From NCBI GenBank assembly GCA_030386875.1, contig CM059567.1, forward strand, positions 58,140,020 to 58,204,019: a DNA stretch of 64,000 nt. Direction: 5' to 3'. Every line of letters starts with the position of its first letter. The stretch's first letter is position 1. Positions 44,583-55,577 of this stretch are shown piece after piece. The stretch is from Morinoia aosen. Taxonomy: Eukaryota > Arthropoda > Malacostraca > Amphipoda > Talitridae. A program made the translations under genes and the position numbers. The notes beneath the pieces were generated by a model. It was not told the DNA's origin. It saw only the letters and a list, made by a program, of their open reading frames with translations, and ran no database searches.

Positions 44583-47093
44583 AAACCTGAGAGCCTAGCA
44601 TCAAAACATACTAATGTCATCAAATAAAAGTAGCTTGTCTTCTTGATAAATAATTTCCTCGGTGCAACATTTGCAGACCGCTGAGCCCGTTCGGTCGCTC
44701 CATTTAGTTCCACGAGCCAAACGTAACTCAGGCTAACGTAACAGCGATGTGGAGGACCTTAAACTTACGTCTTAGCATTGGAGTATACAGTCCACCGTAC
44801 GGTGTTGTACTCGCAGTAAGTTGAAGGCTCTCTTGTCTTCATTCGTTAAGGTGATGGAAATCAATCTGTAGAGGGTTAAGTATCTTTGGCCTTTCACTAA
44901 CCCTACACTCTTGATTTTACAGCGCTCTCACCTGCCCAGCACTTTCACTTTACCTGCCTTTTCACTTTTCCTGCCCTTTTCTTTTCGCTGCACTTTCATT
45001 TTCCAAAAAGTGTTACTCTCCCTGTAACATCACTTTTATTACCTTTTTAATTTTCTTGCATTGTCATTTTCTCTGTCCTGTCACTTTCTGCACACTTTCA
45101 CTTTCTGCACACTTTCACTTTTCCTGCAATCTCACCGGTCTTGCCCTTCAAAATTAACTGCCCTTTCACTTTTCCGATACTTTCACGAATTTATCCAACA
45201 TGGACGACTATTATAAACGTAACTATGTATTTCTAAAGACAGAGTGCGACTTAAACTATTTTAGAATAAGCACGTTAGTCACCTCTTGTTTTATCTTTAT
45301 TATCGAATACATCGTCTTCCTCCCCACTGTTGTACGCACTTGAAAACGTCTGGTTAGTTTGCCTGGAACATATTTCTCGACCGTTTATGGTATTAATATG
45401 TACTAGTGTCCACGGCTCGTCAAGAATGACGGGATTCAAAATTTTTATCGAATTCATTTTTCCAGATGTGTAGAGCAAACCAATATATCCATCCTAATAG
45501 TACCCACGAGAAAAGTATTCTTTCTTGTACTTGTGCACTGGTGAAACTCGTATCACAGATACGATCAATAAGCATCCTTATGAGCGTCACAGAGAGACGG
45601 AAGCAGCGGCCACCAAACACATGTACATGTATATATATTTAAATAAATGAACACACCGAGGGTATAATTAGGAAAGATTTTTGATGACAACCCTAGCAGT
45701 AAAGAAGCCTACAACGTTTTTTTCGCTATTTTTTGTGTTTATATTCGATCGCTTTTTTTATTTCATTTGATGTTAGCGAATTTATCGTCCTATAATTCTT
45801 TCACGTTCTGTATGAGCTTTTCACTTTAAATCACATGAAGCGTGTAATATGTTCATGATTTTGTAATTTTCTCTATTTTCAACTCCAACAGCGCAGTATC
45901 CATAGAAAATTTGAAATGAAAACACGATTGCGAAAACTTCATAATTTTCTGACAGACTTTTCCTGTTCCCGCAGGGTATTTATCAAAATAATAACCATGG
46001 CAACCATGATTCAGTTTGAATAGGGATTGTCAATTGTAATGTGTGCAGGATTACCTTTGAACTCATCACAACGCTAACAAGGTTCTGTGACAACGTACGC
46101 CTCGTTGGGACTCAATGGATTCATCAGCAATTTGGCTTCTAATTATATACGAGTATTCATAGACTGATCTATAGATTCCGATCGAAATGCAACCTACACA
46201 TGTATAATGTAGTCCACGTAATGAGCAAGCGTTCTTGTAATTAATATTGCAATATTGCTTAGTTAAATGCAGTTAACACGTGTTGCGAAATCTTATTCAC
46301 TGCTCGGGGATTTTTTGTAATTTTCATAATTACAATAGAAATCTCAAGGCAACATCGACAATACTCCCTGCTCCTCCCGTACAAGTGATTGCCCCAACGT
46401 CGAAGGACGCGTCTCGCTAATTAGATGGCAGCCTAAAATGCACTTTATCCTGATTACGTTCCACGGAATAATAATCACGATTCCATAACCATAATAATTA
46501 CTACCCAACGTCAGAGACGATATTCTCTCTTTCTTTGGTTGTGGTCATTTCTTCGACGTCGGAGAACGCGTCTCAATTCGAGAGTATGATATTTTATAGC
46601 GCCCTTGTATCCTGGTTACTTGTAGCGGGATTAAAGTTTATTTTCTCGAGTTCTCGTGAAATGCCCTGCTCTTCATCCATACTGATAAACCACTGCAAGG
46701 AATTTATTGCATTTCTGTATGCACTTCATCTCTACGCATTAACTGTGTGAAGGTTTTTGATAACGGGCTCGTTGTTCGGAGTGATTAATTCTTCTATATA
46801 TCTTTTCCATATTCGTGCATTTATTGTTTTGTCAGCTAAACATCTGTAAGTATGGAAAATAGATTTTGATTATACTATATAGTTTTCCTAAAGGTTGATA
46901 AGGCCACCTAACTTCATTCGGTGGCGATAGGAAGAAAAATATTTTTGAATAAAGCTGTTGAAATTATTTTGGGGTCGATGAAGACAAATGAAGAAAATAA
47001 ATCGAGTCGTATATATAGAGGATTTTGTCAAACTTCTATTCCTTACCATGCTCTAAACTGTCAAAATAGTGATTTTATATAAGGAGAAAGAAT
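44583..47093. other. Unique AT-rich region
   Basis: About 2.5 kb with no recognisable gene. A short degenerate CACTTTCACTTT/TTCTGCACACTTTCAC repeat lies at about 44935-45190. Confidence 0.5.
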
Positions 47094-47152
47094 GATCAGA
47101 GACATTAAACGAGCTATGAAAAAACGAACTATTAGAAAAATAGATTTAAAAA

Positions 47153-47425
47153 TTGATTTTTAATGTAAAAACCGATATTATTCCTTTTCTAACTTACGAA
47201 AAAGATATCCGTAGAAAGCAGATATCAGTCCGTAACGTCGATGATACACTTCCACGACTGCATTATGGCTCACACCTTAGTGCACTACGTCGATTTAAAA
47301 CTACATTTGTTCAAATTCATAGAGCAAAAGAAATAAACCTTCACTATCATAAATCTATTCCTTCAGATGATTTCCTAACTTCGTTAATAAAAATGATTGA
47401 AAGATTTTACGATAACAAAAAATAG
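47153..47425 (+). CDS. Open frame of unknown function
   Basis: A 90-codon frame without an ATG near its start; it would begin at TTG 47153 after an in-frame stop. It is non-repetitive and rich in charged residues (YEKDIRRKQISV, SALRRFKTT, IHRAKEIN). A short ATG frame (47092-47160, 23 codons, beginning MIRDIKRAMKK) runs into it in another frame. A single frameshift could join them into one decayed gene of about 110 codons. AAGGAG just before this ATG resembles a bacterial ribosome site but may be chance. No family recognised. Confidence 0.25.
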   Translation: MIFNVKTDIIPFLTYEKDIRRKQISVRNVDDTLPRLHYGSHLSALRRFKTTFVQIHRAKEINLHYHKSIPSDDFLTSLIKMIERFYDNKK

Positions 47426-47557
47426 TTACGTTGAAACTGCTCATTGATATTTAAGAAACTCTATTTACAGCTTTCCCAAAAATATTCTTCGACGGTTACA
47501 ATCATTGGCGAACATCGGCGAGTCATTAAGTGGAACATTTGATGTTGCTTCAGATGT

Positions 47558-47978
47558 AATTTAAACAATTTAAACAATTTAAACAATTTAAACAATTTAT
47601 TTACCACAGGTGATACAGAGGTAGAATGATTCTTAAGTCTAGTACAATGGTTAAATTTGAGTATAGCTACCTGTGGGCCCGAACAAGTTCAGCGACTTCT
47701 AGGGCATCCTACCATCACGTTATTCTAAGGTGTACAATAATGTTTAACCTAGTTTACTTAACCTAGTTTCGCATTAGACTGATCATTGAGATAATTTACT
47801 CGATATTTTATGCTGTACTTCACAATATAGGTCAAATCGGCTATATTTAACAGTATGTTCGATAAAACGATTCAAGAGCAGATAACCAGATTAAAACGAT
47901 TACCCAAAGCAAGTTACATCATTACATTATCATTAGTTACATGTAGGAGGCAAGATTTGACATGGTGATCTTACACGA
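47558..47978 (-). other. LINE 3' untranslated region and 9-base repeat tail
   Basis: The last 230 bases (47558-47790) are what the truncated copies share. The end is a tandem 9-base repeat rather than poly(A), which suggests the reverse transcriptase starts on a short repeated 3' sequence, as described for CR1- and L2-like elements. Confidence 0.8.
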
Positions 47979-50900
47979 CTAGTATTCTGATAGGAAGTGA
48001 GACTCAAGATGTCTTTTGAATACTTTGTACGAATTACATTTACGGATCTCCGCAGGTATAGAGTTCCAAGTTTTGGTTCCAACGAAGAGGATACTGTGTT
48101 GCGACCGGGCCTTCGAATAATAAGGAAGCATGAATTTACTTCTATTTCGGGTTAAATGGTCGTGATGACCAGTTTGCGCAGTCAATAATTGTCTAAGGCT
48201 ATTGTCGCCATCATTTTTTAATGTTTTGAAAATGAAATTACAGATGGAGATTTTGTAGAGATCCGAAAGTTTAAGTATTTGTAAATTTTTTAAAGAATGA
48301 TATGTGTGAGCATTATATTCTAGATTCTTTACCCCTCTGACAGCTCTTTTCTGTAGAGTAAAAATTTTGTTAGTTTTATTTTTATCAGTTCCGTGCCATG
48401 CTTCTATTCCGTATTGCAAGTATGGAGAAATAAGCGTTCGGTAGAGCATTAGTAAAGCTGTTTCAGGCAGAAAATTTTTAACTTTATTTAGGATTCCGAT
48501 GGATTTTGATAATTTAGAACTAATATGAGTGATGTGCTCTTTGAAGGTCAGATGTTTATCTATTATGATGCCCAGAAACTTACATGAGTTGGTTTCTTCG
48601 ATTTCACCTTCGCCAATTTTAATGCATGGGAGAGATACATCTTTCTTGTATGAGAATTTAATATAATTTGTTTTATCAATATTAAGGCTTATTTTATTAG
48701 CTTTGAGCCACGATGAAACCTTATGAAGTTCATTATTTATACTCTCCACAATCATAGCTGGATTTTGGTTCGGAAGGACTGCAGAAAGCGTACTGTCATC
48801 GGCAAAAAGTATGAATTTGAAGAATGATGTAGATTTTACAATATCATTGATAAAAATCAGAAACAGGAGAGGCCCAAGAACAGATCCTTGTGGAACTCCA
48901 TGGCTAATTGTCTGTGGGTCTGATTTTGCGTCGTCAATGACAACGTATTGCTTCCGATTTGTTAGGTATGATCTGAACCAATCATGGGAAATCCCTCGAA
49001 TGCCATAACAGTGTAGTTTCGAGAGTAGTATTTTATGGTCCACACAATCGAATGCTTTTCGGAAGTCAAGAAATACAGAGAAGACAGGCTTTCCTTCATC
49101 TGTATTAGAATAGAGGAATTGTAAATGATTTAATATAGCCTGTGTTGTTGATTTTTTAGAGCGAAAGCCGTATTGTTTATCGTAAAGAAATGATTTTTGT
49201 TCAAAATAAGAGTACACTTTTTTATACACAATCTTTTCGAATACTTTGCTAATAATTGGTAGTACGGAGATAGGTCGATAATTGTTTACACAGGTTTTTT
49301 CACCACTTTTAAAGATAGGGGTTACTCTAGCAACTTTGAGGGAGTTCGGGAAAGTGCCTAGTGAGAGAGACTGGTTAATAATATTTGATATCAGCGGGGC
49401 TACAATGTCAGCAATAACTTTAAGTACTTTAGCCGGAAACGTTTGTAGCCCACTCGATTTATTTTTCATGTTGTTTATGCACGTAATTACATCGGAGGAG
49501 TTTGTAGGCGTAAAGAAAAAAGAGTTGGGTTCTCGAATATGATCCATAAATTCCAGGTGATCAGTAGGTTCACTTGGAATACCATCAGCTATAGTTTTCC
49601 CTACGTTTACGAAGAAGTTGTTAAAGAGATTAGCAATTTCTTTTTTCTCGTGGTATTTCACATTATCTTGAATGGCATATTCAATTTTCTTTTTATCGGC
49701 ATTATTCGGTTTACAGCAAGAGTTAAGGAGATGCCAAGTCTTTTTAACGTCTGTTTTGAATTGAGTAAACTTGAGCGTAAAGTAGTTCTTTTTTGATGTT
49801 CTTATCTGGTTTGTAATATAGTTTCTGATTCGGTTATATGTTTCTCTAGATATTCGCCCTTCGCAAAGGAGGGCTAGGTACGCTTGACCTTTCTTTATAT
49901 TTATTACGATGTCTCTAGTAATCCAGGGCTTTTGTTTATTTTTCGGGGTAACTGTACGAGTTACAATTGGGCAACACTGATTGTATGCGGTCATTATAGT
50001 TTCAGTCAACTTTACTACTGCTTCATCAATGCTCTTAGCATTATTATTTTGTTGAGAGATGTGCAATGTAGGCATTGATTCTTCTAGGACTTTGCGCATT
50101 TCTTCAAGATTTGATTCGTTTATTTTACGATATGAGTAAGTTTCAGCCCGTGCCTTGGTGCAAGCAATATAGACATTTTTCTTAATAAGAAAAACTGGGA
50201 AGTGATCTGATAAGTCAGAAGTAATTATTCCAGCAAGAAAATCACTTGGGTCTGTCATAAAGATATTGTCGAGCAGCGTAGCACACTCTGAGGTTATTCG
50301 TGTAGGCTTTGTAATGATCGGAAGGAAGGATTGAGACTGAAAGGTTGTTAAGAAATTAGAGATTGGTTCATAGCTTTCATGTTTCAGTAGATCAAAATTG
50401 AAGTCACCGCATATTATTATGTCATTGTATAAGGGCCTGTTTAACTGAGAAATAATACGATTCAGCTCATTCAGGAAGGATATAGGGCAGGCTGTAGGAT
50501 GCCTATACACCGTTCCAAGCACAATGCGTTTACCATCTCTAGACAGTTCCACGAAGAGTGATTCTATATGATCCTGGTTCATTGTTGCACTTGCTATGGA
50601 TCTCGAGTCTATGTGGTTAGATATATATGTGCTGATGCCTCCACCCCGCTGGTTTTGTCTTAGCGAATGGTAACTATGATAATTTTCAAATCGAATCATG
50701 TCTTTAGTCGAGTCATCTAGCCAGCTTTCGGTGAAGCTAATCACGTCTAGGTTATATTTAAGTTCAGTAATAGTACATTGTATCTCTTCCAATTTTGGAT
50801 AGAGTGACCTACAGTTCCAACACAGGAGTGAGAAATCTCGGTCAGTTATTCGTTTAGTTTCGTTGAATTTTGATATATTAGTATACCTACACTCTTGAGA

Positions 50901-50981
50901 GTCGTTTAGGTTTGGATATATTCTGTTCAAATGATTGAGATCTGGGTCGATTTCATCGAATATCTCAGGGTGATCAGTCAT
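47979..50981 (-). CDS. LINE ORF2: endonuclease and reverse transcriptase
   Basis: 1000 residues. Residues about 50-270 form an apurinic-type endonuclease: the active-site Asn in LLCWNCRSL (Asn 56), Glu in SFTESWL (Glu 85), GDFNFD (192-197) and SDLSDH (255-260). Residues about 545-800 form the reverse transcriptase: ARVTPIFKSG, NNYRPISVLP, the first catalytic Asp in FLDFRKAFD (639), HGVPQGSVLGPLLF (694-707) and FADDS (726-730) with the catalytic Asp pair. The C-terminal part has YGIEAWHG and LQKRAVR, the usual thumb and tail pattern. No RNase H domain. It nicks target DNA and copies its own RNA into the genome. All catalytic residues are present and the frame is unbroken. Start chosen at the first ATG of the frame. 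Confidence 0.95.
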   Translation of the reverse strand: MTDHPEIFDEIDPDLNHLNRIYPNLNDSQECRYTNISKFNETKRITDRDFSLLCWNCRSLYPKLEEIQCTITELKYNLDVISFTESWLDDSTKDMIRFENYHSYHSLRQNQRGGGISTYISNHIDSRSIASATMNQDHIESLFVELSRDGKRIVLGTVYRHPTACPISFLNELNRIISQLNRPLYNDIIICGDFNFDLLKHESYEPISNFLTTFQSQSFLPIITKPTRITSECATLLDNIFMTDPSDFLAGIITSDLSDHFPVFLIKKNVYIACTKARAETYSYRKINESNLEEMRKVLEESMPTLHISQQNNNAKSIDEAVVKLTETIMTAYNQCCPIVTRTVTPKNKQKPWITRDIVINIKKGQAYLALLCEGRISRETYNRIRNYITNQIRTSKKNYFTLKFTQFKTDVKKTWHLLNSCCKPNNADKKKIEYAIQDNVKYHEKKEIANLFNNFFVNVGKTIADGIPSEPTDHLEFMDHIREPNSFFFTPTNSSDVITCINNMKNKSSGLQTFPAKVLKVIADIVAPLISNIINQSLSLGTFPNSLKVARVTPIFKSGEKTCVNNYRPISVLPIISKVFEKIVYKKVYSYFEQKSFLYDKQYGFRSKKSTTQAILNHLQFLYSNTDEGKPVFSVFLDFRKAFDCVDHKILLSKLHCYGIRGISHDWFRSYLTNRKQYVVIDDAKSDPQTISHGVPQGSVLGPLLFLIFINDIVKSTSFFKFILFADDSTLSAVLPNQNPAMIVESINNELHKVSSWLKANKISLNIDKTNYIKFSYKKDVSLPCIKIGEGEIEETNSCKFLGIIIDKHLTFKEHITHISSKLSKSIGILNKVKNFLPETALLMLYRTLISPYLQYGIEAWHGTDKNKTNKIFTLQKRAVRGVKNLEYNAHTYHSLKNLQILKLSDLYKISICNFIFKTLKNDGDNSLRQLLTAQTGHHDHLTRNRSKFMLPYYSKARSQHSILFVGTKTWNSIPAEIRKCNSYKVFKRHLESHFLSEY

Positions 50982-51536
50982 TTAAAATTAGTAAACAGTA
51001 AGAAGTAGGTACTATAAAGCTTAAAAACGAAATACAGAGTCAAGCTTTAGGGGTATTTCTGTCTAAAAAACTAGCTTATAAAGTACGAGAAAATAGAGTA
51101 TAAAAAAAGTCTAGTGCGATTACGTGAGTACACATAAACTCAGTCCATGAGCGAATAATATTGGAGTTCAATATCACAACATTGGTGTAAACAGATTGCC
51201 GCATGAAGGCGTTTTTACAAGTTCACATACAACAGGTAATAAGTTTTAAAGATTATAACGACAATGATATAACCAGCTAATATGGTTTACGCGTAATAAT
51301 AACTTTAGTTGTAAAAAAAAGAAAAAATTCACAGTAACATTGGGAGGTGAAAAATTGCTGATTGCGTTGTTTCAAAAGTTCACACACAGCTGTCATAAAT
51401 GTTTACAAACACATCTTTTATACATTTGTGTAAATTCAGGTTAGACTAACATCAAGTTGAGGTTAAACTGACATGATACCTAATTGAGGTTAAACTAACA
51501 CGAAACTGACATATCTAATTTAGAGGATCACCTAGT
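50982..51536 (-). other. Inter-ORF spacer of LINE
   Basis: 555 bp between ORF1 and ORF2 without a long frame. This is much longer than the overlap or short gap usual in many LINEs. Near 51438-51505 a 22-28 bp phrase (GAGGTTAAACT.ACA) is present three times. Confidence 0.6.
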
Positions 51537-52415
51537 CTAGTCACCCATGACCTGCTTCGATGTCTTATTAAGTTGTTGCATCAGGTATTGCTCGAGGTCA
51601 TCTGGCGTGTTGATCTCGCGGCGTCTTGAATCTTGGTTTCCGGGGTTAAATATGAAGATGTTTCCCTCCTGTGTTCTTGGGATTCCAATTTTATCCGGGA
51701 ATTTCCTTTTGGCCATCCTCAGAATGTACATGACGTTAGCTCGTGAAGGTATGAGGTATTCATTTATGAAGAAGAACTGTGGTTTCTTTTCTCGGCAGGC
51801 GTTGAGAATTTCACGTTTTTTGTTATAATGTTTTAGTTCAAATGTAATGTTTCTTTGATCTACGTTCCCAGTTACTGGTTTTTTCCCCATTCTTGTAGCT
51901 GACGTAATGTCAGTGTCGGAGAGGTCAATGTTGATCTTGTCCTTCAGTAGCTGGCAGACTGTATCCTTACAGATTTCGTCTGCGTGAGATTGCGGTATTT
52001 CCCTTCCAGAAATGACGAGAGTACATTTTTTGTCTTCAATGTCTCGGCGCTGATCACTTTTTTCCAACTGGTCGAGGCGGGAGGTTAAGCTATCTATTTT
52101 CGTATTCTGTTCTTCGAGAGTTTTTTTGTGTTCCGCTTCTTTTGTTTCAAATAGCGTTTTAAGGTAGCTTATTTCATTTTGCATTTGAACAATATCATTA
52201 TTAAATTTTGTCATCACTGAATCGAAGTATTTTATGAGGACAGAAACCACTTCTTTACCATCTTTCGTTAGGCTAGACACATCAGGGTATTGACCAAACT
52301 TCGGTTGAAACTCGATGCTGTTGTTGCTGCTGTTGTTGGTACTGCGTCGTTTGTTAGCCATCTTGAAGATTGAGGGAGTTCGGTCGTTGCGTAAACGAGG
52401 GTTGAATACTCTCAC
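51537..52415 (-). CDS. LINE ORF1: coiled-coil nucleic-acid-binding protein
   Basis: 292 residues from the first ATG; a second start at residue 19 (MANKRRS) is equally likely. Residues about 55-125 form a long heptad-rich coiled coil (MQNEISYLKTLFETKEAEH, SLTSRLDQLEKSDQRR). Residues about 130-290 resemble the RNA-binding region of coiled-coil-type LINE ORF1 proteins, related to the FP-type domain: LVISGREIP, ATRMGKKP, ITFELKHYNKKREILNACR, FFINEYLIPSRANVMYILRMAKRKF. No CCHC zinc knuckle is present. It probably trimerises, coats the LINE RNA and acts as a chaperone in the RNP with ORF2. Frame intact. Confidence 0.88.
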   Translation of the reverse strand: MRVFNPRLRNDRTPSIFKMANKRRSTNNSSNNSIEFQPKFGQYPDVSSLTKDGKEVVSVLIKYFDSVMTKFNNDIVQMQNEISYLKTLFETKEAEHKKTLEEQNTKIDSLTSRLDQLEKSDQRRDIEDKKCTLVISGREIPQSHADEICKDTVCQLLKDKINIDLSDTDITSATRMGKKPVTGNVDQRNITFELKHYNKKREILNACREKKPQFFFINEYLIPSRANVMYILRMAKRKFPDKIGIPRTQEGNIFIFNPGNQDSRRREINTPDDLEQYLMQQLNKTSKQVMGD

Positions 52416-52440
52416 ACTTTTGAGGGAATATTATACTCTT

Positions 52441-52706
52441 AGTTTGATTATTTTTATAAATGGGGTATTTAAATCACATTTGAATACTCATGGCAAGAGT
52501 GGGTACCCATTTAGGTTAGAGGTACATTCTTTCTAACAATAGGCACTTTGTTTCGGAGCGAGCGCCACACCCGTCCTCACCACACGGAGTCACTGAGGAC
52601 ACTCAATTGATTGATCCTAACACTGTTGTGAATAAAAATTGAAAGTTAATTATATTTGTGTAACTTACCAGGGTTTGAATCAATAGTTTCTCATTAGTTT
52701 TAACAT
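52441..52706. other. Probable LINE 5' flank
   Basis: May contain the start of the LINE; no clear boundary seen. Confidence 0.3.
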
Positions 52707-52806
52707 TTGTTTTTTTTGAGAACTTACTCATTTATAAGTCGCACTTATTACGTACAATGTTTTTTTGAGGACTAACTCATTTATAAGTTGCACTTATTAC
52801 GTACAA
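52707..52806. repeat. 50-bp tandem duplication
   Basis: GTTTTTTTTGA, ACTCATTTATAAGT and GCACTTATTACGTACAA occur twice in the same order. Confidence 0.88.
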
Positions 52807-53925
52807 AACTACTATAAATAGCTTTATTTTAAGTTTACGAGACGCAGATATGTACATACGAAGCTAGAATTATATTTGTTCGAACGTGTCACTCATGAAC
52901 ATGACAGATACAAGTTACTGCCAGAGCAGCGCAGTTCAGGGCAGTGACGGTCGCGTGAGGGCAGTTCGCCGCAGCAGCTCCGATGTTACCTTTTCAATCA
53001 AGGAACTGAAAGGAAAAATTAAACTAAAAGCTTTGTTAGATCTCAATTATATCCTGTAATATATGTATTATTAATATATATATATATATATTTCTTTACA
53101 ATTCTAATATAAATTTAACCTTACTAATATCTGTAACACTACACTTTACTTCAGTAGTAACATGTGACATGAACGTGACATGTACATGTATATACGTTAA
53201 CAAACACCTCTTGAATTCCGTAACTAGGCGCACCTCCCAATTATGTAGCATTGCCGAATACGATCATGGAAGCGCTCGTGAAGAGATAACTAAATGCCGT
53301 GGCGGGACACAGCACCACCAACAATACCAAGACACGAAAGCTAAAAATAGCCTAGGAAACTGATCAGTTTGAGTAAGTTTTCTGGCGCTTTGTAATCAAA
53401 AATTTATTGTTCGGAACGAACTTCAAAGAAAAGGGTCAGCATTACGCTATGTCTGAGAGGAAGAGAATTTCGACAGCTGTAGAAATTCTCGCGCTCTCAG
53501 TGAAATGCATCCGGCGCAACGGTTGCTTGCGTTCTCTTGATGAAACACGTTCGATTTCTGAGCTCGTCGGGAATACTGTTCAGATTCAGAGCAATCAATT
53601 TGCTATAAATTTGCAAACCTATCGAACATTCTCAGAAATTACATCTACTGCTGTACGTGAAGAGTATTGGTTTATGATTTAGAAATGGTTTTACGGTTCA
53701 GAAATGATTTACGGCTCACAATGTATCACGCACTACAACACTTCAAAAGACCACGCGGTGAGGATAATCAAGAGTGAAACATAACTACATTCATTTAAAC
53801 TTATGAGGATGTATGCGTGGGCTCATACTCAGTTTATTTTCTTCCGATTTGAGGGAAATGGCTTAGGCGCGCGTGTCATGTGGTAAGTAAATTGTATGCT
53901 TTTCTGAGGGCGATCTAAACTCCAG
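52807..53925. other. Unique stretch
   Basis: A short TA run lies at about 53060-53090. The 91-codon plus frame (53407-53682) has no known motif. Nothing else seen. Confidence 0.5.
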
Positions 53926-54050
53926 CCGTGACGTCACGTGGGAAATGCTACCGCCGTATCAGGGATACTTGGACGGGGCATATAATGTAGTGGCCAACAG
54001 CGCTCTCCATGCTCAGCTAATTCCATCGCTGCAGGCATAAAAGTTCACCT
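53926..54050 (+). promoter_or_regulatory. Possible promoter: CRE/E-box and TATA-like sites
   Basis: TGACGTCACGTGGG near 53930 overlaps a perfect CRE palindrome (TGACGTCA) with an E-box (CACGTG). About 55 bases downstream lies GGCATATAATG, TATA-like, and another (GCATAAAAG) near 54036. The grouping suggests a promoter, but no coding start was recognised after it. Confidence 0.25.
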
Positions 54051-54639
54051 GGACGCCTGGTTCTGCCTGAGTGGCATTCTGGCGCGGTGCGTGGTTGTAT
54101 AGTTGATAGGCTGTACATTGAATTATTTTAGCGAAAAAATTATTAGAGGAACTAAATGCAAAAAGGATCTAAATGTGAGCTCATTTGGGATATTTTTCAC
54201 GTCAATATGTGTTTTACTTATTACTGTTTCAGTGTCGTCCGTTTCAGAATGGTGGCATTTGATCGAATGTAGTTTCAAAGGGAATTCCAGCTTCAAGAAC
54301 CATTCACCCACTTGGAGCAACTGCTAGTCTGTCATTTATGACAAAAGATTTCAACTTCTTAACGAAGATACAATAGTTCTATTTCTGGTCGATTCTGCCA
54401 TCTAAACGCAGACACAAAGCGTTAAATATTATATGAGCTATGTTCATATCACTCATCTGCGTAGTACATTATGTAGTCAAAGTAAGCTCTTGTGATATAG
54501 AAAAGGGATTGAGAGATTAAAAAGACAGACGTTCCATATGAAATAAGCTTTCTCCTCCCCACTTCCCCTGAGATGAGAGAAAAAAAAATAGAAAGAGTGA
54601 AACAAATGGTATTTTCAGATAGAGCTTTTAAATTTCCAA
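54051..54639. other. Unique stretch
   Basis: Short frames only; nothing recognised. Confidence 0.45.
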
Positions 54640-54960
54640 TTGTTTGGTCTCTTGAAGATACTGCTGTGAATGTCATGGATGTAAACCATAGATCTGCATG
54701 TTTCTTTATTACGTCTCTTTAAGATGTTACCATAAGTATCATGGATACAAACCATGGATGAAAATTGCATGTTTTGTCATGAGGTCTCTGAAACATGTTG
54801 CCATGAGTGTCATAGATGCGAATTATTTTTCATTAGATTTCTTAAAGATATAACCCTGAGTATCATGGATACAAACCATGGCTAAAAACCCCATATTTTT
54901 TTCATTAGGTCTCTCAAAGATGTTGCTCTGAGTATCATGAATTTTGTACGATGGTACAAA
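54640..54960. repeat. Degenerate tandem repeat of about 75 bp, 4-5 copies
   Basis: GAGTATCATGGATACAAACC, then a T-rich part, then TTAGGTCTCT.AAAGATGTT recur in order with drift. Confidence 0.82.
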
Positions 54961-55084
54961 CTGAATGTTTATTTCATTGGTCAAAGTTTGACACTTTGCA
55001 GTGTGGACTCTACCTGCTGCTGATCACCAAGAATTCATAAGCGTAAATCACGCTAAAGAAAAAATTGAGTTATTTTGGTGGTAA

Positions 55085-55280
55085 AAATACATTTCCTTTT
55101 GTTCGACTAGCCAATATGACGGCTTTATTTCAAATAAACTCTATTACGTCACAATAGCGAAATGTCGTTGAGCCAATAGTGGTGCAAGATTTTAGGCTAG
55201 CAGTGTTGCCAGATGCAACCTGAGCGCTGCTATTGATTCGTTGCCATGACGTCAGCATTGCCACACGGTCAACAAAAAAA
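55085..55280 (-). repeat. Dispersed repeat carrying CRE sites, copy B (inverted)
   Basis: Reverse complement of the 7075-7265 element, with the same landmarks in reverse order. TGACGTCA is retained near 55246; the other site has become TTACGTCA near 55145. Confidence 0.75.
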
Positions 55281-55577
55281 AGACTTGTTCGACCCTACAT
55301 TGTCCTTTCTACCGTGGCATAAATCTTGCACATGCCACACACGGCCTTTTCGAGCGTAATCGTAATATTTTACAGATCAATTATCAGGAATAAAAAACAT
55401 CGTTTTATGATTTTCTGAAAACGGATTGTTTTTTTGTGACGTGGAGGAGCGAGAAAATAGCTTCTTATAAGCTAAATGTGTTCATCACCCATGCAATAAA
55501 ATATAAAGATTAAATTTCAGGTTTTACAACAACTTTGCAAAAATTAAACGGTTTTAAAGGAGAACCAATATGGTAAC
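55281..55577. other. Unique stretch
   Basis: Nothing recognised. Confidence 0.45.

Larger units (their letters stand above)
47558..52440 (-). mobile_element. Apparently intact LINE with two ORFs
   Basis: On the minus strand: a short 5' region, ORF1 (51537-52415), a 555-bp spacer, ORF2 (47979-50981), a 3' region of about 420 bp and a tail of about four 9-base units (AAATTGTTT) at 47558-47600. Neither ORF has a stop or frameshift, so the copy may be young. The endonuclease plus reverse transcriptase arrangement without RNase H fits the CR1/L2/Jockey group. Two truncated copies of the 3' end occur at 5880-6006 and 36871-37095. The exact 5' end and target-site duplication were not identified. 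Confidence 0.9.

Noticed and set aside
40116-44627. Very long frames (1230, 877, 715, 622 codons) looking like cysteine-rich membrane proteins
   Set aside because: They are all translations of the 16-bp repeat in different phases and overlap each other; no unique coding flank, signal or splice site.
47080-47100. Bacterial ribosome-binding site AAGGAG before ATG
   Set aside because: A six-base match is expected by chance in AT-rich DNA, and surroundings are clearly eukaryotic.
48811-50078. Plus-strand frames inside the LINE
   Set aside because: Antisense shadows of the LINE ORF2.
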